Origin: an uncultured Atopobium sp.
GTDB lineage: Bacteria > Actinomycetota > Coriobacteriia > Coriobacteriales > Atopobiaceae
Direction of reading: 5' to 3'
Length of the DNA: 53,993 bases
Assembly (NCBI GenBank): GCA_938028565.1
Contig: CALIZS010000044.1
Location: 1 to 53,993 of the forward strand
Shown here: piece after piece, positions 35,602 through 43,643 of the stretch
Layout: every line of letters begins with the position of its first letter
How positions within the stretch are numbered: the stretch's first letter is position 1
Translations under genes and position numbers: made by a program
Notes under the pieces: model-generated
What the model was told of the DNA's origin: nothing
The model's input: only the letters and a program-made list of their open reading frames with translations
Database searches by the model: none

Positions 35602-36204
35602 ATGTCTGAAACACCCTCAGTCAAGAAAAAAGGGTTGCAACCGAAGGACCTTATAAACATCGGTATCTTCACCGCTCTCTACTTCATAATCATCATGGCT
35701 GTGGCAATGCTGGGCTACGTTCCTATATTCATTCCATTGCTCTCCGTCATCTGTCCGCTTATCGGAGGCATTCCGTACATGCTCTATATCACAAAAGTAA
35801 GGCATTTCGGAATGGTTTTCATCATGGGAACCATCCTCGGCCTCCTTATGGGTCTCGGTGGCATGGGCGTATATGCCTTTATTACAGGGCCAGTATGTGG
35901 TCTTCTCGCCGACCTTGTCCTCAGAAGCGGTAACTATAACAGCGCAGGACGCGCCATAGTTTCACACGGAGTCCTGAGCGTATGGTTGATAGGCAACTAT
36001 ATTCCCATCGTCATGAATCGCGCGAGCTACTTCGCAGGTATCGCCTCTGGCTACGGACAGGAATATGCCAACGCCCTCTCCAGCTACATTCCTGACTGGA
36101 GCCTTCTACCTCTTGCTCTTGCTGCATTTATCGCGGGGTGTATCGGAGCCGTCATCGGCAAGAAACTCCTCCACAAGCACTTTGAGCGAGCCGGCATCGC
36201 ATAA
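35602..36204 (+). CDS. ECF transporter S component, MptD/Trep_Strep family
   Basis: A 200-residue substrate-binding membrane subunit. The start ATG has AAAGGAG seven bases upstream. The KDLINIGIFTALYFIIIMAV opening, the GGIPYMLYITKV loop and five to six helices ending in a basic KKLLHKHFERAG tail match the Trep_Strep/MptD family. It is followed with overlapping stop and start (TAATG) by the T component. By gene content and the exporter genes beyond, the module resembles the haem-linked siaFGH genes of streptococci; the substrate is therefore possibly haem or an iron chelate (inference). A GC-rich paralogue lies at 45382-46011. Confidence 0.85.
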   Translation: MSETPSVKKKGLQPKDLINIGIFTALYFIIIMAVAMLGYVPIFIPLLSVICPLIGGIPYMLYITKVRHFGMVFIMGTILGLLMGLGGMGVYAFITGPVCGLLADLVLRSGNYNSAGRAIVSHGVLSVWLIGNYIPIVMNRASYFAGIASGYGQEYANALSSYIPDWSLLPLALAAFIAGCIGAVIGKKLLHKHFERAGIA

Positions 36205-36938
36205 TGAAAAAGGGGCTGTTCCTCTCCACTTCCAATAACCGAGGGCTTGTGCTTGATCCCCGCACTAAAGTGCTTGCCACACTCGTCGTCTCAACAATTA
36301 TGCTTGGGTCTTATAATGTGGGTCCTCTCCTTGTGGTTAAGCCGCTGCTTATTGCAACACCTTTTATCATGCTAGCCCTCTCTCACCGTTTCCGCTCAGC
36401 AATCACATACCTCACGTTATACGGGGCTGCAAGCGCTGTAGCAGCAATCGCGGAATCATGCCTCACTGGAGTTGCTCTCTTTGCCACGCTGGGCATCTCA
36501 GGAATCGTAAGGCAGTTTGCTCCAGGTATTGCCATGGGAACCTGGCTAGTCACAACCACGTCAGTGAGTGAGTTCATGGCAGCATGCGACCGTATGCACA
36601 TACCTCAGGCAGTAGAAATTCCCTTTGTCGTAATGCTTCGATACTTCCCAGCGATAGCCGACGACTACCGACAGATAGCTGCTGCTATACGCATGCGCAG
36701 CAGCAAGACGTTCAGAAACCCTATCTCCGCCATCGAAAGTTGCCTGGTACCTTTACTTGTCTCGGCAGTGCGAGGCGGTGAAGACCTCTCTGCTTCGGCG
36801 CTTGTGCGAGGGCTCGGTGGACCAACGGCTCGCACAAACATAAACGAAGCGCGCATGCGTGTACGAGACTGGATAGTAATCGCCTTTCTTGCCATAGCCA
36901 CTATCTGCGCGATGATCACGCCATTGCTCTACTACTAG
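36204..36938 (+). CDS. ECF transporter T component
   Basis: The 244-residue energy-coupling subunit. It starts with the conserved LDPRTKVLATLVVST-type segment (about 16-30), has four to five helices and carries two coupling-helix regions with basic motifs (AAAIRMRSS near 155 and SALVRGLGG near 200) that contact the ATPase. The start overlaps the S-component stop; the ATPase gene follows after seven bases. Confidence 0.9.
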   Translation: MKKGLFLSTSNNRGLVLDPRTKVLATLVVSTIMLGSYNVGPLLVVKPLLIATPFIMLALSHRFRSAITYLTLYGAASAVAAIAESCLTGVALFATLGISGIVRQFAPGIAMGTWLVTTTSVSEFMAACDRMHIPQAVEIPFVVMLRYFPAIADDYRQIAAAIRMRSSKTFRNPISAIESCLVPLLVSAVRGGEDLSASALVRGLGGPTARTNINEARMRVRDWIVIAFLAIATICAMITPLLYY

Positions 36939-36945
36939 GATTGAA

Positions 36946-38004
36946 ATGATCGAGATAAAAAATGCATGCTACTGCTATCAGGCAAGCGAGAAAAACAGCC
37001 TCTCCGAGGTCAACCTTAACGTAGCCCCTGGTGAAGTAGTCTGCCTGACGGGTGCCTCAGGATCTGGAAAGACAACCCTAACAAGGCTCGTCAATGGCCT
37101 CATCCCCCACTATTATGAGGGGAAACTCTCGGGGAAGATTGAGGTCTGTGGTCTTACACCTTCCAACCACGAGCTTTGGGAACTAGCGCCAAAGGTCGGA
37201 TCAGTTTTCCAGAATCCTAAGACCCAATTTTTCTGTTTGGATACAACCGGTGAACTCGCATTTGCATGTGAGAACCAAGGAATAACACCTGACAAGATAC
37301 GCACACGCTTAAAGGACGTTGCCAACGCGCTTGAGCTTACAAATCTTATCGACCGCAGCTGCCTTTCTCTTTCTGGTGGAGAAAAACAACGAGTCGCATG
37401 TGGTTCGGCCACTATGCTTGACCCGGATGTTCTTGTCCTTGATGAGCCGTCCTCCAACCTTGACTTTGCTTCCATAGGACTTCTCCGAAAGATTGTTGCA
37501 AAATGGAAAGCTGAGGGCCGCGCCGTGCTCATTTCCGAGCATCGACTCCATTGGTTGGAGGGCATCGCCGATCGCATTATTGTGATGCGCTCAGGCAGCG
37601 TGGAACGCGAGATTGACTCCAAGCAATTCTACGCGGCAACAGCTGCTGAGGCGCATACACTTGGGCTGCGCGCACCAACTTTTGCAGCCATTGCAGCTGA
37701 ACGGTGCTGCGCACGATGCGAGAAAAACGAGTTTGTAGAAATACGGGATATGAACTATCACTACCCGCAGTCGAGCCGAGGCATCAACGTTTCTCGCATC
37801 GCCTTCAGGCGAGGAGGTGTCACTGCCAACGCTTCTTCTGGGTGTTGTACCAATTGGATGCATTCTTGTGGCCTCGGGAAGCATCGACGTAGCCCAGATG
37901 GCTCTTGCCTGCATGTTGTCCATCGGCGTCATTGGTCCTCTCACCAAAATTACCCAGTACACGAACATGTTCAAGGAGATCGAGAAGGTAATGGACAGCG
38001 TTAG
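36946..38004 (+). CDS. ECF ATPase, first domain intact, second domain deleted (chimeric end)
   Basis: The ATPase of the ECF module. Domain 1 is complete: Walker A GASGSGKTT (36-44), the EcfA-type VFQNPKTQFF Q-loop, signature LSGGEKQRV (about 145-153), Walker B VLVLDEPSSNLD and H-loop EHRLHW. Domain 2 starts near residue 265 (EFVEIRDMNYHYP) but breaks off after RRGGVTA, just where the GC-rich homologue (46702-48267) continues into its Walker A. From there the DNA is that of an ABC-exporter gene, read out of frame to a stop at 38004. A deletion has thus removed the second ATPase domain. Domain 1 could still function as a homodimer. Confidence 0.8.
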   Translation: MIEIKNACYCYQASEKNSLSEVNLNVAPGEVVCLTGASGSGKTTLTRLVNGLIPHYYEGKLSGKIEVCGLTPSNHELWELAPKVGSVFQNPKTQFFCLDTTGELAFACENQGITPDKIRTRLKDVANALELTNLIDRSCLSLSGGEKQRVACGSATMLDPDVLVLDEPSSNLDFASIGLLRKIVAKWKAEGRAVLISEHRLHWLEGIADRIIVMRSGSVEREIDSKQFYAATAAEAHTLGLRAPTFAAIAAERCCARCEKNEFVEIRDMNYHYPQSSRGINVSRIAFRRGGVTANASSGCCTNWMHSCGLGKHRRSPDGSCLHVVHRRHWSSHQNYPVHEHVQGDREGNGQR

Positions 38005-38821
38005 TAAGCTGTTAGAGATGAAACCCCTACCCGAAGTCTCCTCTCCCGCAAGTATCACATCACACGATGTCTCATTCGAGAACGTTAAATTCTCTTATTG
38101 CGACGAAGAAGTGCTTCACGGAATCTCTCTTGAAGTGCCCGAAGGTACCTCATGTGCTCTGGTGGGACCAAGCGGTTCTGGAAAGTCAACGATGGCAAAG
38201 CTCATTGCTCGATTCTGGGACGCGGGATCAGGGGCAATCCGCATCGGAAAAACTGATGTGCGTGACATGCCACTTGACCAGCTAGCTGGTCTTGTAAGCT
38301 TTGTAACCCAAGACAATTTTCTCTTTGATCGAACAATCTTTGAGAACGTAAGACTCGGACGTGAGGGCGCAACTGACGCCGAGGTAGAGCGCGCACTTGC
38401 TGCTGCGCACTGTGAAGAATTAGCAGATAAGCTTGCAAATGGATTTGAAACCCTTTCCGGAGAAGCCGGAAGAGCTCTTTCAGGTGGAGAACGTCAGCGT
38501 ATCTCCATCGCACGTGCCTATCTAAAAGACGCGCCAATTCTTGTGCTTGATGAGGCAACTGCGTTCATAGACCCAGAGAGTGAGGAGCTCATTCAACAGG
38601 CGCTTTCAGAGCTAGCACGTGGAAAAACGCTGATAGTAATTGCTCACAGAATCTCGACGGTACGTAATTTTGACAAGATAGTAGTCATGGATTCTGGAAA
38701 TATTGTCGCCGAGGGAACACATACGGACCTCCTTGGCTCAAGTGATCTCTATCGCCGCATGTGGGAAGCACACATTTCCAATGGAACTCATGAAGTGAAA
38801 AAGGAGCAGCGTAATGTTTAG
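37817..38821 (+). pseudogene. 3' part of an ABC exporter half-transporter, membrane domain truncated
   Basis: This is the remnant of the first member of an exporter pair. It begins inside the membrane domain (LPTLLLGVVPIGCILVA), keeps the last helices and the whole nucleotide-binding domain: Walker A GPSGSGKST, VTQDNFLFD, signature LSGGERQRISIARAY, Walker B ILVLDEATAFIDP and H-loop IAHRIST. Four of the six helices are missing compared with the homologue at 41859-43637. The GTG at the fusion point has no proper ribosome binding site. The start of the intact partner overlaps its stop by eight bases. It was probably inactivated by the same deletion that cut the ECF ATPase. Confidence 0.85.
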
Positions 38822-40565
38822 TGCGCTTATAAAAGTGGTGCGTTGGACGGGTAACAAGAAAACGCGAATTCTCTTTGGCTTTGCTTACTCTTTTCTTATC
38901 TCTCTTGTTTCTGCAGCACCAATCGCCATTGCCGCCTGGGCCATGTGCGGGTTTCTCGGCTTATCAAATGGCGAGAAACCCGATCTGAAAATTGCGCTTT
39001 TTGCTGGCCTGGCCATTGTTGCTTCGATTGCGCTACGCGCAGCACTTATGTGGTTAAGAGCGCGAGCCGAGGAGACCGTAGCTGCGGAACGTTCCAACGA
39101 GGTGCGTGTACGTATCGGAGAAGCGCTAAAACGCGTCCCACTTGGTTACTTTGACAATCACCCATCAGGAGAAATTCTCTCGGCACTCACTACCGAGCTG
39201 TCATTTGTGGAAATCCATGGCATGCGTATGGTAGACATGCTTGGCAACGGATACATAACCGCAGCCGCAATGGTAGCGTTTCTCGCCTTCATGGATCTGC
39301 GGGCTTGTATCCTCGCATTGGCTGCGATTGCGGTAGCAACGGTGGTACTGGAGCTAATGTTCAAAAATTCCGCGCGTTTGTCGCCCGCGCAAAATGACGC
39401 ACGCGAGGATATGGCTCAAGCAACGTTGGAATACATCCACGGTATGCCTGTTGTTAAGAGTTACCGTCAGGTAGATGCTGCTGTGTCTGCAGTGCGCTCC
39501 GCATACGCACGTTCCAGGAACGTAAATCTCAAGACCGAGCTTGCTTTCCAGCCCCTCAATGCTCTACTTCTGTTTGTAACCCGCGGCGCTTCGGTTGGCG
39601 TCATTGTTATCGTATGCATCTCTTTCCTGAACGGCACGATATCTCTTCTTAACTTCTGCACGCTGGTGATGTTCTCCTTTATGTTGTTCCAATCAATCGA
39701 GGCTTGTGGCGATGCTGCCTACGTAATTGGCCACATCGGAGAAGTTATCGACCGTCTTGACGCTATCGAATCCGCACCTGCAATCGATGACAATTGCATG
39801 GCTGTAAAACTTGAGCATCACAACCTAGAAATGCATGACGTTTCTTTTGCTTACGGAGATGGACCTCTTGTGCTTAACGGAATGTCTCTGACTATTCCCG
39901 AAGGAACAACTGCAGCTCTTGTTGGAGGAAGTGGTTCAGGTAAGACAACTGTTGCCAAGCTGTTTGCACGTTTCTATGATGCAACAGGCGGCTCCGTACG
40001 CATAGGAGACCACGATGTACGCGAGCTTTCGTGTGACAGTATTCTTGCGGACTTCTCCATGGTCTTCCAAGACGTCTATCTTATGGATGACACGATTGAA
40101 CGTAATATTGCCTTAAGCAGGCCAGATGCACAGTTTGAAGAGATTGTAGAAGCAGCAAAGGCCGCACGCTGCGATGAGTTCATAAAAGCTCTGCCCGAGG
40201 GCTATAAGACAAAAGTTGGAGAAGGTGGAGCTCGACTATCTAGAGGCGAGAGACAACGCATCTCAATTGCTCGCGCAATTTTGAAAGATGCGCCTCTTGT
40301 TGTTCTCGATGAGGCAACGGCAAGTGTTGACCCAGAAAACGAAGAAGAAATTCAAGCAGCCCTTGCTCAACTCTGTAAGGGAAAAACTGTGCTTGAAATT
40401 GCACATCGTCTCTCAACAATTGAGGAAGCTGACCAGATTTTCTTCCTTAGAGATGGACATGTTGCAGAACAGGGCACCCATGAGGAGCTTATCTCGCACA
40501 GCGGTCCCTACCATGACTTTGTTGAAGCTCGCTCACGTATTGAAAGCTGGCAGATTTCGAAGTAA
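38814..40565 (+). CDS. ABC-exporter-fold half-transporter (YbtQ/SiaE-like)
   Basis: A 583-residue protein with six membrane helices (about 15-310) and a nucleotide-binding domain: Walker A GGSGSGKTT (about 373-381), VFQDVYLMD, signature LSRGERQRISIARAI, Walker B LVVLDEATASVDP, H-loop IAHRLST. The signature has Arg for the usual first Gly (LSRGE), which may make one site of a heterodimer weaker. AAGGAG precedes the ATG at 38814. Its partner directly upstream is truncated, so this protein may lack its natural mate unless it pairs with the GC-rich homologue. Yersinia YbtPQ-type members import siderophores despite the exporter fold. Confidence 0.88.
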   Translation: MFSALIKVVRWTGNKKTRILFGFAYSFLISLVSAAPIAIAAWAMCGFLGLSNGEKPDLKIALFAGLAIVASIALRAALMWLRARAEETVAAERSNEVRVRIGEALKRVPLGYFDNHPSGEILSALTTELSFVEIHGMRMVDMLGNGYITAAAMVAFLAFMDLRACILALAAIAVATVVLELMFKNSARLSPAQNDAREDMAQATLEYIHGMPVVKSYRQVDAAVSAVRSAYARSRNVNLKTELAFQPLNALLLFVTRGASVGVIVIVCISFLNGTISLLNFCTLVMFSFMLFQSIEACGDAAYVIGHIGEVIDRLDAIESAPAIDDNCMAVKLEHHNLEMHDVSFAYGDGPLVLNGMSLTIPEGTTAALVGGSGSGKTTVAKLFARFYDATGGSVRIGDHDVRELSCDSILADFSMVFQDVYLMDDTIERNIALSRPDAQFEEIVEAAKAARCDEFIKALPEGYKTKVGEGGARLSRGERQRISIARAILKDAPLVVLDEATASVDPENEEEIQAALAQLCKGKTVLEIAHRLSTIEEADQIFFLRDGHVAEQGTHEELISHSGPYHDFVEARSRIESWQISK

Positions 40566-40670
40566 CGGCGAGATACATGCAAGGTATTGGGAAATAAGCA
40601 CAGAAGAATGAACAATCATAACCATCCACACTTCAATTTAGGATTCTTATTCTGTTGAAATTTTACCATG

Positions 40671-40738
40671 ATTCAGGAAGCATTCACTCATTCAGGAAGC
40701 TATTCGCGAATTGCTTCCTGAATGTCTTCGCGAATTGC
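40671..40738. repeat. Palindromic repeat cluster at the edge of the GC-rich island
   Basis: ATTCAGGAAGC (40690-40700) and GCTTCCTGAAT (40713-40723) form an 11-base inverted repeat around the palindrome ATTCGCGAAT. A further ATTCAGGAAGC lies at 40671 and a second TTCGCGAATTGC at 40727. It sits between the end of the native exporter gene and the end of the AraC gene, where base composition changes. It may be a terminator for the convergent genes or the scar of an insertion. Confidence 0.6.
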
Positions 40739-40779
40739 ATTAAACAACAGCCCTAGGACTTCGAATCGTTCCATAAACG

Positions 40780-41754
40780 TCATTCGCCCTGTCGAGACGA
40801 CTCGCTGAACAAAAGCCTATATTTCAAAGGGGTCGTTCCGTAAGCTCTTTTGAAAGCCTCACTGAACTTTCCCGCGTTAGCGAATCCCACGGAGTGCGCA
40901 ATTGCGGCAACCGAGTCGTCTCCTGTCTCGAGCAAGAGAGCAGCCGTCCGCATTCTCTTCTTGTGGAGGTATTCCGATATGGGGGCTCCGTAAACCCCCT
41001 TGAAGCATGTTTTCAACGCGGTCGGCTTGACCCCGAGCTCAGCGGCGATGGATTCGATGCTCTTCCTTTTGGACAGATCTCCCGCAAGAATGCGCTCCGC
41101 CTCCTTCGCCAAATCAACCTGGCGTTTCGTGAGGATGGTCGAATCGAAGTCCCTTGCCGGCGCGCCGTCTTCCGCAAGCTTCAGCAGAAGCTGCGCGATG
41201 CCTATGCGGGCAGAGGCGTCTTCCGCGAATCGGCGGGGCTCGAATATGGTTAAAAATGCTCGTTCCGTCGCGTCGTCGCTCCTTTTCGTCCAGCTTCGCA
41301 TTTCCGGCGTGCTCAGCCGTGCGACGACGGCGGCAAGATCAATCCCCGCCTCCACGAAGAGCCGAGGAGGCGTGTTGAGACACGATGGATGGATGAAGAT
41401 CTCGACCCCTTGGTAGAACCCGCAAGGGAATGAGAACTCCGATGCCGTCGACGTCTTCACGGAGAGCTCGCCTGGCCCCAGATAGAAGCTCCTGCCGTCG
41501 TTCATGGAGACCTCTAATCGGCCTGCGATGCAGTAGTTGAGCTTCACACCCTCGCCGATGCCTTTGGTCGACATCTTGAACCCGGATGACTTCATACAGT
41601 GTTTCATCACCAGGATCCCCTCGATCGATTCCATCATTTCCGTGAATCCGCCCTCGGGATACGAAATCATCGCCCTTTCCCCTTTGAACACCACCTCGAA
41701 GGGGAGCGAAGGTGTGCGTTCCAAGGTCTGCTCTATATGGTCAAGTATGCGCAA
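40780..41754 (-). CDS. AraC-family regulator of the GC-rich module (PchR-like)
   Basis: A 324-residue regulator, paralogous to the one beside feoAB. The sensing half contains KLNYCIAGRLEVSM (about 70-83), GPGELSVKTS and GVEIFIHPSCLNTPP. The AraC domain has SIAAELGVKPTALKTCFKGV (about 240-259) and AIAHSVGFANAGKFSEAFKR (about 291-310), then YGTTPLKYR. I accept the TTG at 41754 with GGAG five bases upstream. It is divergent from the exporter/ECF operon with 104 bases between and most likely controls it in response to an iron source. GC-rich codon use marks it as part of the island. Confidence 0.88.
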   Translation of the reverse strand: MRILDHIEQTLERTPSLPFEVVFKGERAMISYPEGGFTEMMESIEGILVMKHCMKSSGFKMSTKGIGEGVKLNYCIAGRLEVSMNDGRSFYLGPGELSVKTSTASEFSFPCGFYQGVEIFIHPSCLNTPPRLFVEAGIDLAAVVARLSTPEMRSWTKRSDDATERAFLTIFEPRRFAEDASARIGIAQLLLKLAEDGAPARDFDSTILTKRQVDLAKEAERILAGDLSKRKSIESIAAELGVKPTALKTCFKGVYGAPISEYLHKKRMRTAALLLETGDDSVAAIAHSVGFANAGKFSEAFKRAYGTTPLKYRLLFSESSRQGE

Positions 41755-41858
41755 GACTGCTCCAAGCGTCCGAAATGCTCGTTCCGTCGTACAGTATATC
41801 GCAAACAGTTAGCCAAGGTTTACCTTTATACCAACGTTGCGTTAAGGAGGTCGGCCTC
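41755..41858 (+). promoter_or_regulatory. Divergent promoter region with a 17-base repeated site
   Basis: This short AT-richer spacer must hold both promoters. It contains AAATGCTCGTTCCGTCG at 41773-41789, and the same 17 bases occur at 41254-41270 inside the araC-type gene, about 520 bases away. One near and one distant copy would fit a looping operator of an AraC protein; this is inference. Confidence 0.4.
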
Positions 41859-43637
41859 ATGGCTCACAAAGAGAAGAAAGGTTTGGGCGGGGTTCTGTCC
41901 CGCTCGGGGGTCCCGCTTTCTGGCGTGGCGCCCGGCGTTGCACTCGCGGTGCTGGCGGCATTGCTGGAAACCGTCCCTGTTTTTGCAGTGTTCTTCGCGC
42001 TCTCGGCGCTCGCGGGCTTGCCGTTGCCGGCATGGTTCCCGGCATCTGCATCGGCGCTTGCCGTCTGCGCGGCCGCCGCCGCAGTCGGCGTGGCGGGAAG
42101 CCTCCTTCTATCCTTCGCCTCGTCGATGCTGTGCCACAAATTCGCGTTCCGCGCAATCTGCTCCGTTCGCATCGGCCTCGTCGAGCATATCAAGCGCCTG
42201 CCGATTTCGTACTTCAAGAAGAACGCGTCGGGCAAGCTCGTGCAGGTCGTCCAGACCGACGTGGACCAGCTGGAGGGCTTCATCGCCCACCAGCTCCCTG
42301 ATTTCGCGAGCACCGTCGCGCTGCTCGCCCTTCTCGTCGCCAGCATGGTGTCCTTCGACGCCCTGCTCGCTCTCGCCGCCGTGGCGGTGCTGGCAGTGGG
42401 GTTCCTGGGGCAGTTTGTGCCCATGGTCAAACTACTAAAATCAGGCGCCATGAAGGAGAACTTCGACGCCCTTGAACGCATCAGCTCCGCGGCGACAGAG
42501 TACGTCCACGGAATGCCCTCGATTAAGATGTTCGGCCAAACACCCAAATCCTTCGCCGGCTTCCAGGACGACATCGAGGCGTACCGGGACTTCACCTCGG
42601 GCATGAGCCGCCAGGTAGGAGTCGGTGTGACGTTCTTCCGGTCGGTCGTCATCTCGGTGGCGACGTTTCTGGCGCCTCTCGTCGTGGCGATTTTCTCCGC
42701 CGATTCGGCGAGCCCCGATCTGGCTGCAACGGCGCTTTTCTTCCTGGTGTTCGCCCCGGCGGCCGCGATGCCCGTTTGCAAGCTGCGCTCGTTCTCCGAG
42801 GGCATGAATCTGCTCTCGGAGTCGGTCAGCCGTATCGCTGCGGCGTTCGAAGAGGAGCCGCATCGGGCAGCAGGCAGCCGCGAGCCGCAAGGGTTCAGTG
42901 TCGAGTTCGACCACGCTTCCTTCGCCTACGGCGACGCCCCCGTCCTCTCGGACGTGAGCTTTACGGCGCGCGAAGGGGAGCTCACCGCGGTCGTGGGGCC
43001 CTCCGGATCCGGAAAGTCTACCGCAGCGCAGCTCGTGTGCGGGTTCTGGATCCCGACGGAAGGGTGGGTTCGCATCGGAGGGGAAAGCGTCGCCTCGTTT
43101 TCCGAGGGCGAGCTGTCCAGCCTCGTCTCCTTCGTGTTTCAAGAAAGCCACGTGTTCTCCATGAGCGTAGCGGACAACATTCGGCTCGCCCGTCCCGAAG
43201 CGAGCGACGAAGAGGTGGCGCAAGCCGCCCGCGCCGCGCGTTGCACAAGCTTCATCAAGGCTTTGCCGGACGGCATGGACACGGTGATCGGCGATGGCGG
43301 CGTCGGACTTTCCGGCGGCGAACGGCAGCGCATCGCGATAGCGCGCGCATTCCTGAAAAACGCGCCCATCCTGGTTCTTGACGAGCCCACGTCGGCGATG
43401 GATGCCGACACCGAACGCGAGGTGCAGATGGCGCTTGCGAGCTTGGCTGAAGGGCGCACGGTGATCATGGTTGCGCATCGGCTTTCCACTGTTGTCGGGG
43501 CGGGCAACATCATCGTCCTAGACGGCGGCAAGGTGGTCCAGCAAGGCACGCACGAAGAGCTCCTGTCCGAAAACGGAATGTACCGGCGCCTGTGGGAGGC
43601 GTCCGTCGAATCGGCGTCGTGGGACGCCGGGAGGTGA
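41859..43637 (+). CDS. ABC-exporter-fold half-transporter 1 (YbtP/SiaD-like)
   Basis: A 592-residue protein with six membrane helices (about 20-315) and a complete nucleotide-binding domain: Walker A GPSGSGKST (about 381-389), VFQESHVFS, signature LSGGERQRIAIARAF, Walker B ILVLDEPTSAMDA, H-loop VAHRLST. AAGGAGG lies eight bases before the ATG at 41859. It is the intact homologue of the truncated gene at 37817-38821. It starts the island operon: exporter 1, exporter 2, ECF S, T, A, the same order I recall for streptococcal siaD-E-F-G-H. Uptake of a haem or siderophore-like compound is likely but not shown. Confidence 0.9.
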   Translation: MAHKEKKGLGGVLSRSGVPLSGVAPGVALAVLAALLETVPVFAVFFALSALAGLPLPAWFPASASALAVCAAAAAVGVAGSLLLSFASSMLCHKFAFRAICSVRIGLVEHIKRLPISYFKKNASGKLVQVVQTDVDQLEGFIAHQLPDFASTVALLALLVASMVSFDALLALAAVAVLAVGFLGQFVPMVKLLKSGAMKENFDALERISSAATEYVHGMPSIKMFGQTPKSFAGFQDDIEAYRDFTSGMSRQVGVGVTFFRSVVISVATFLAPLVVAIFSADSASPDLAATALFFLVFAPAAAMPVCKLRSFSEGMNLLSESVSRIAAAFEEEPHRAAGSREPQGFSVEFDHASFAYGDAPVLSDVSFTAREGELTAVVGPSGSGKSTAAQLVCGFWIPTEGWVRIGGESVASFSEGELSSLVSFVFQESHVFSMSVADNIRLARPEASDEEVAQAARAARCTSFIKALPDGMDTVIGDGGVGLSGGERQRIAIARAFLKNAPILVLDEPTSAMDADTEREVQMALASLAEGRTVIMVAHRLSTVVGAGNIIVLDGGKVVQQGTHEELLSENGMYRRLWEASVESASWDAGR

Positions 43638-43643
43638 TGGGAA

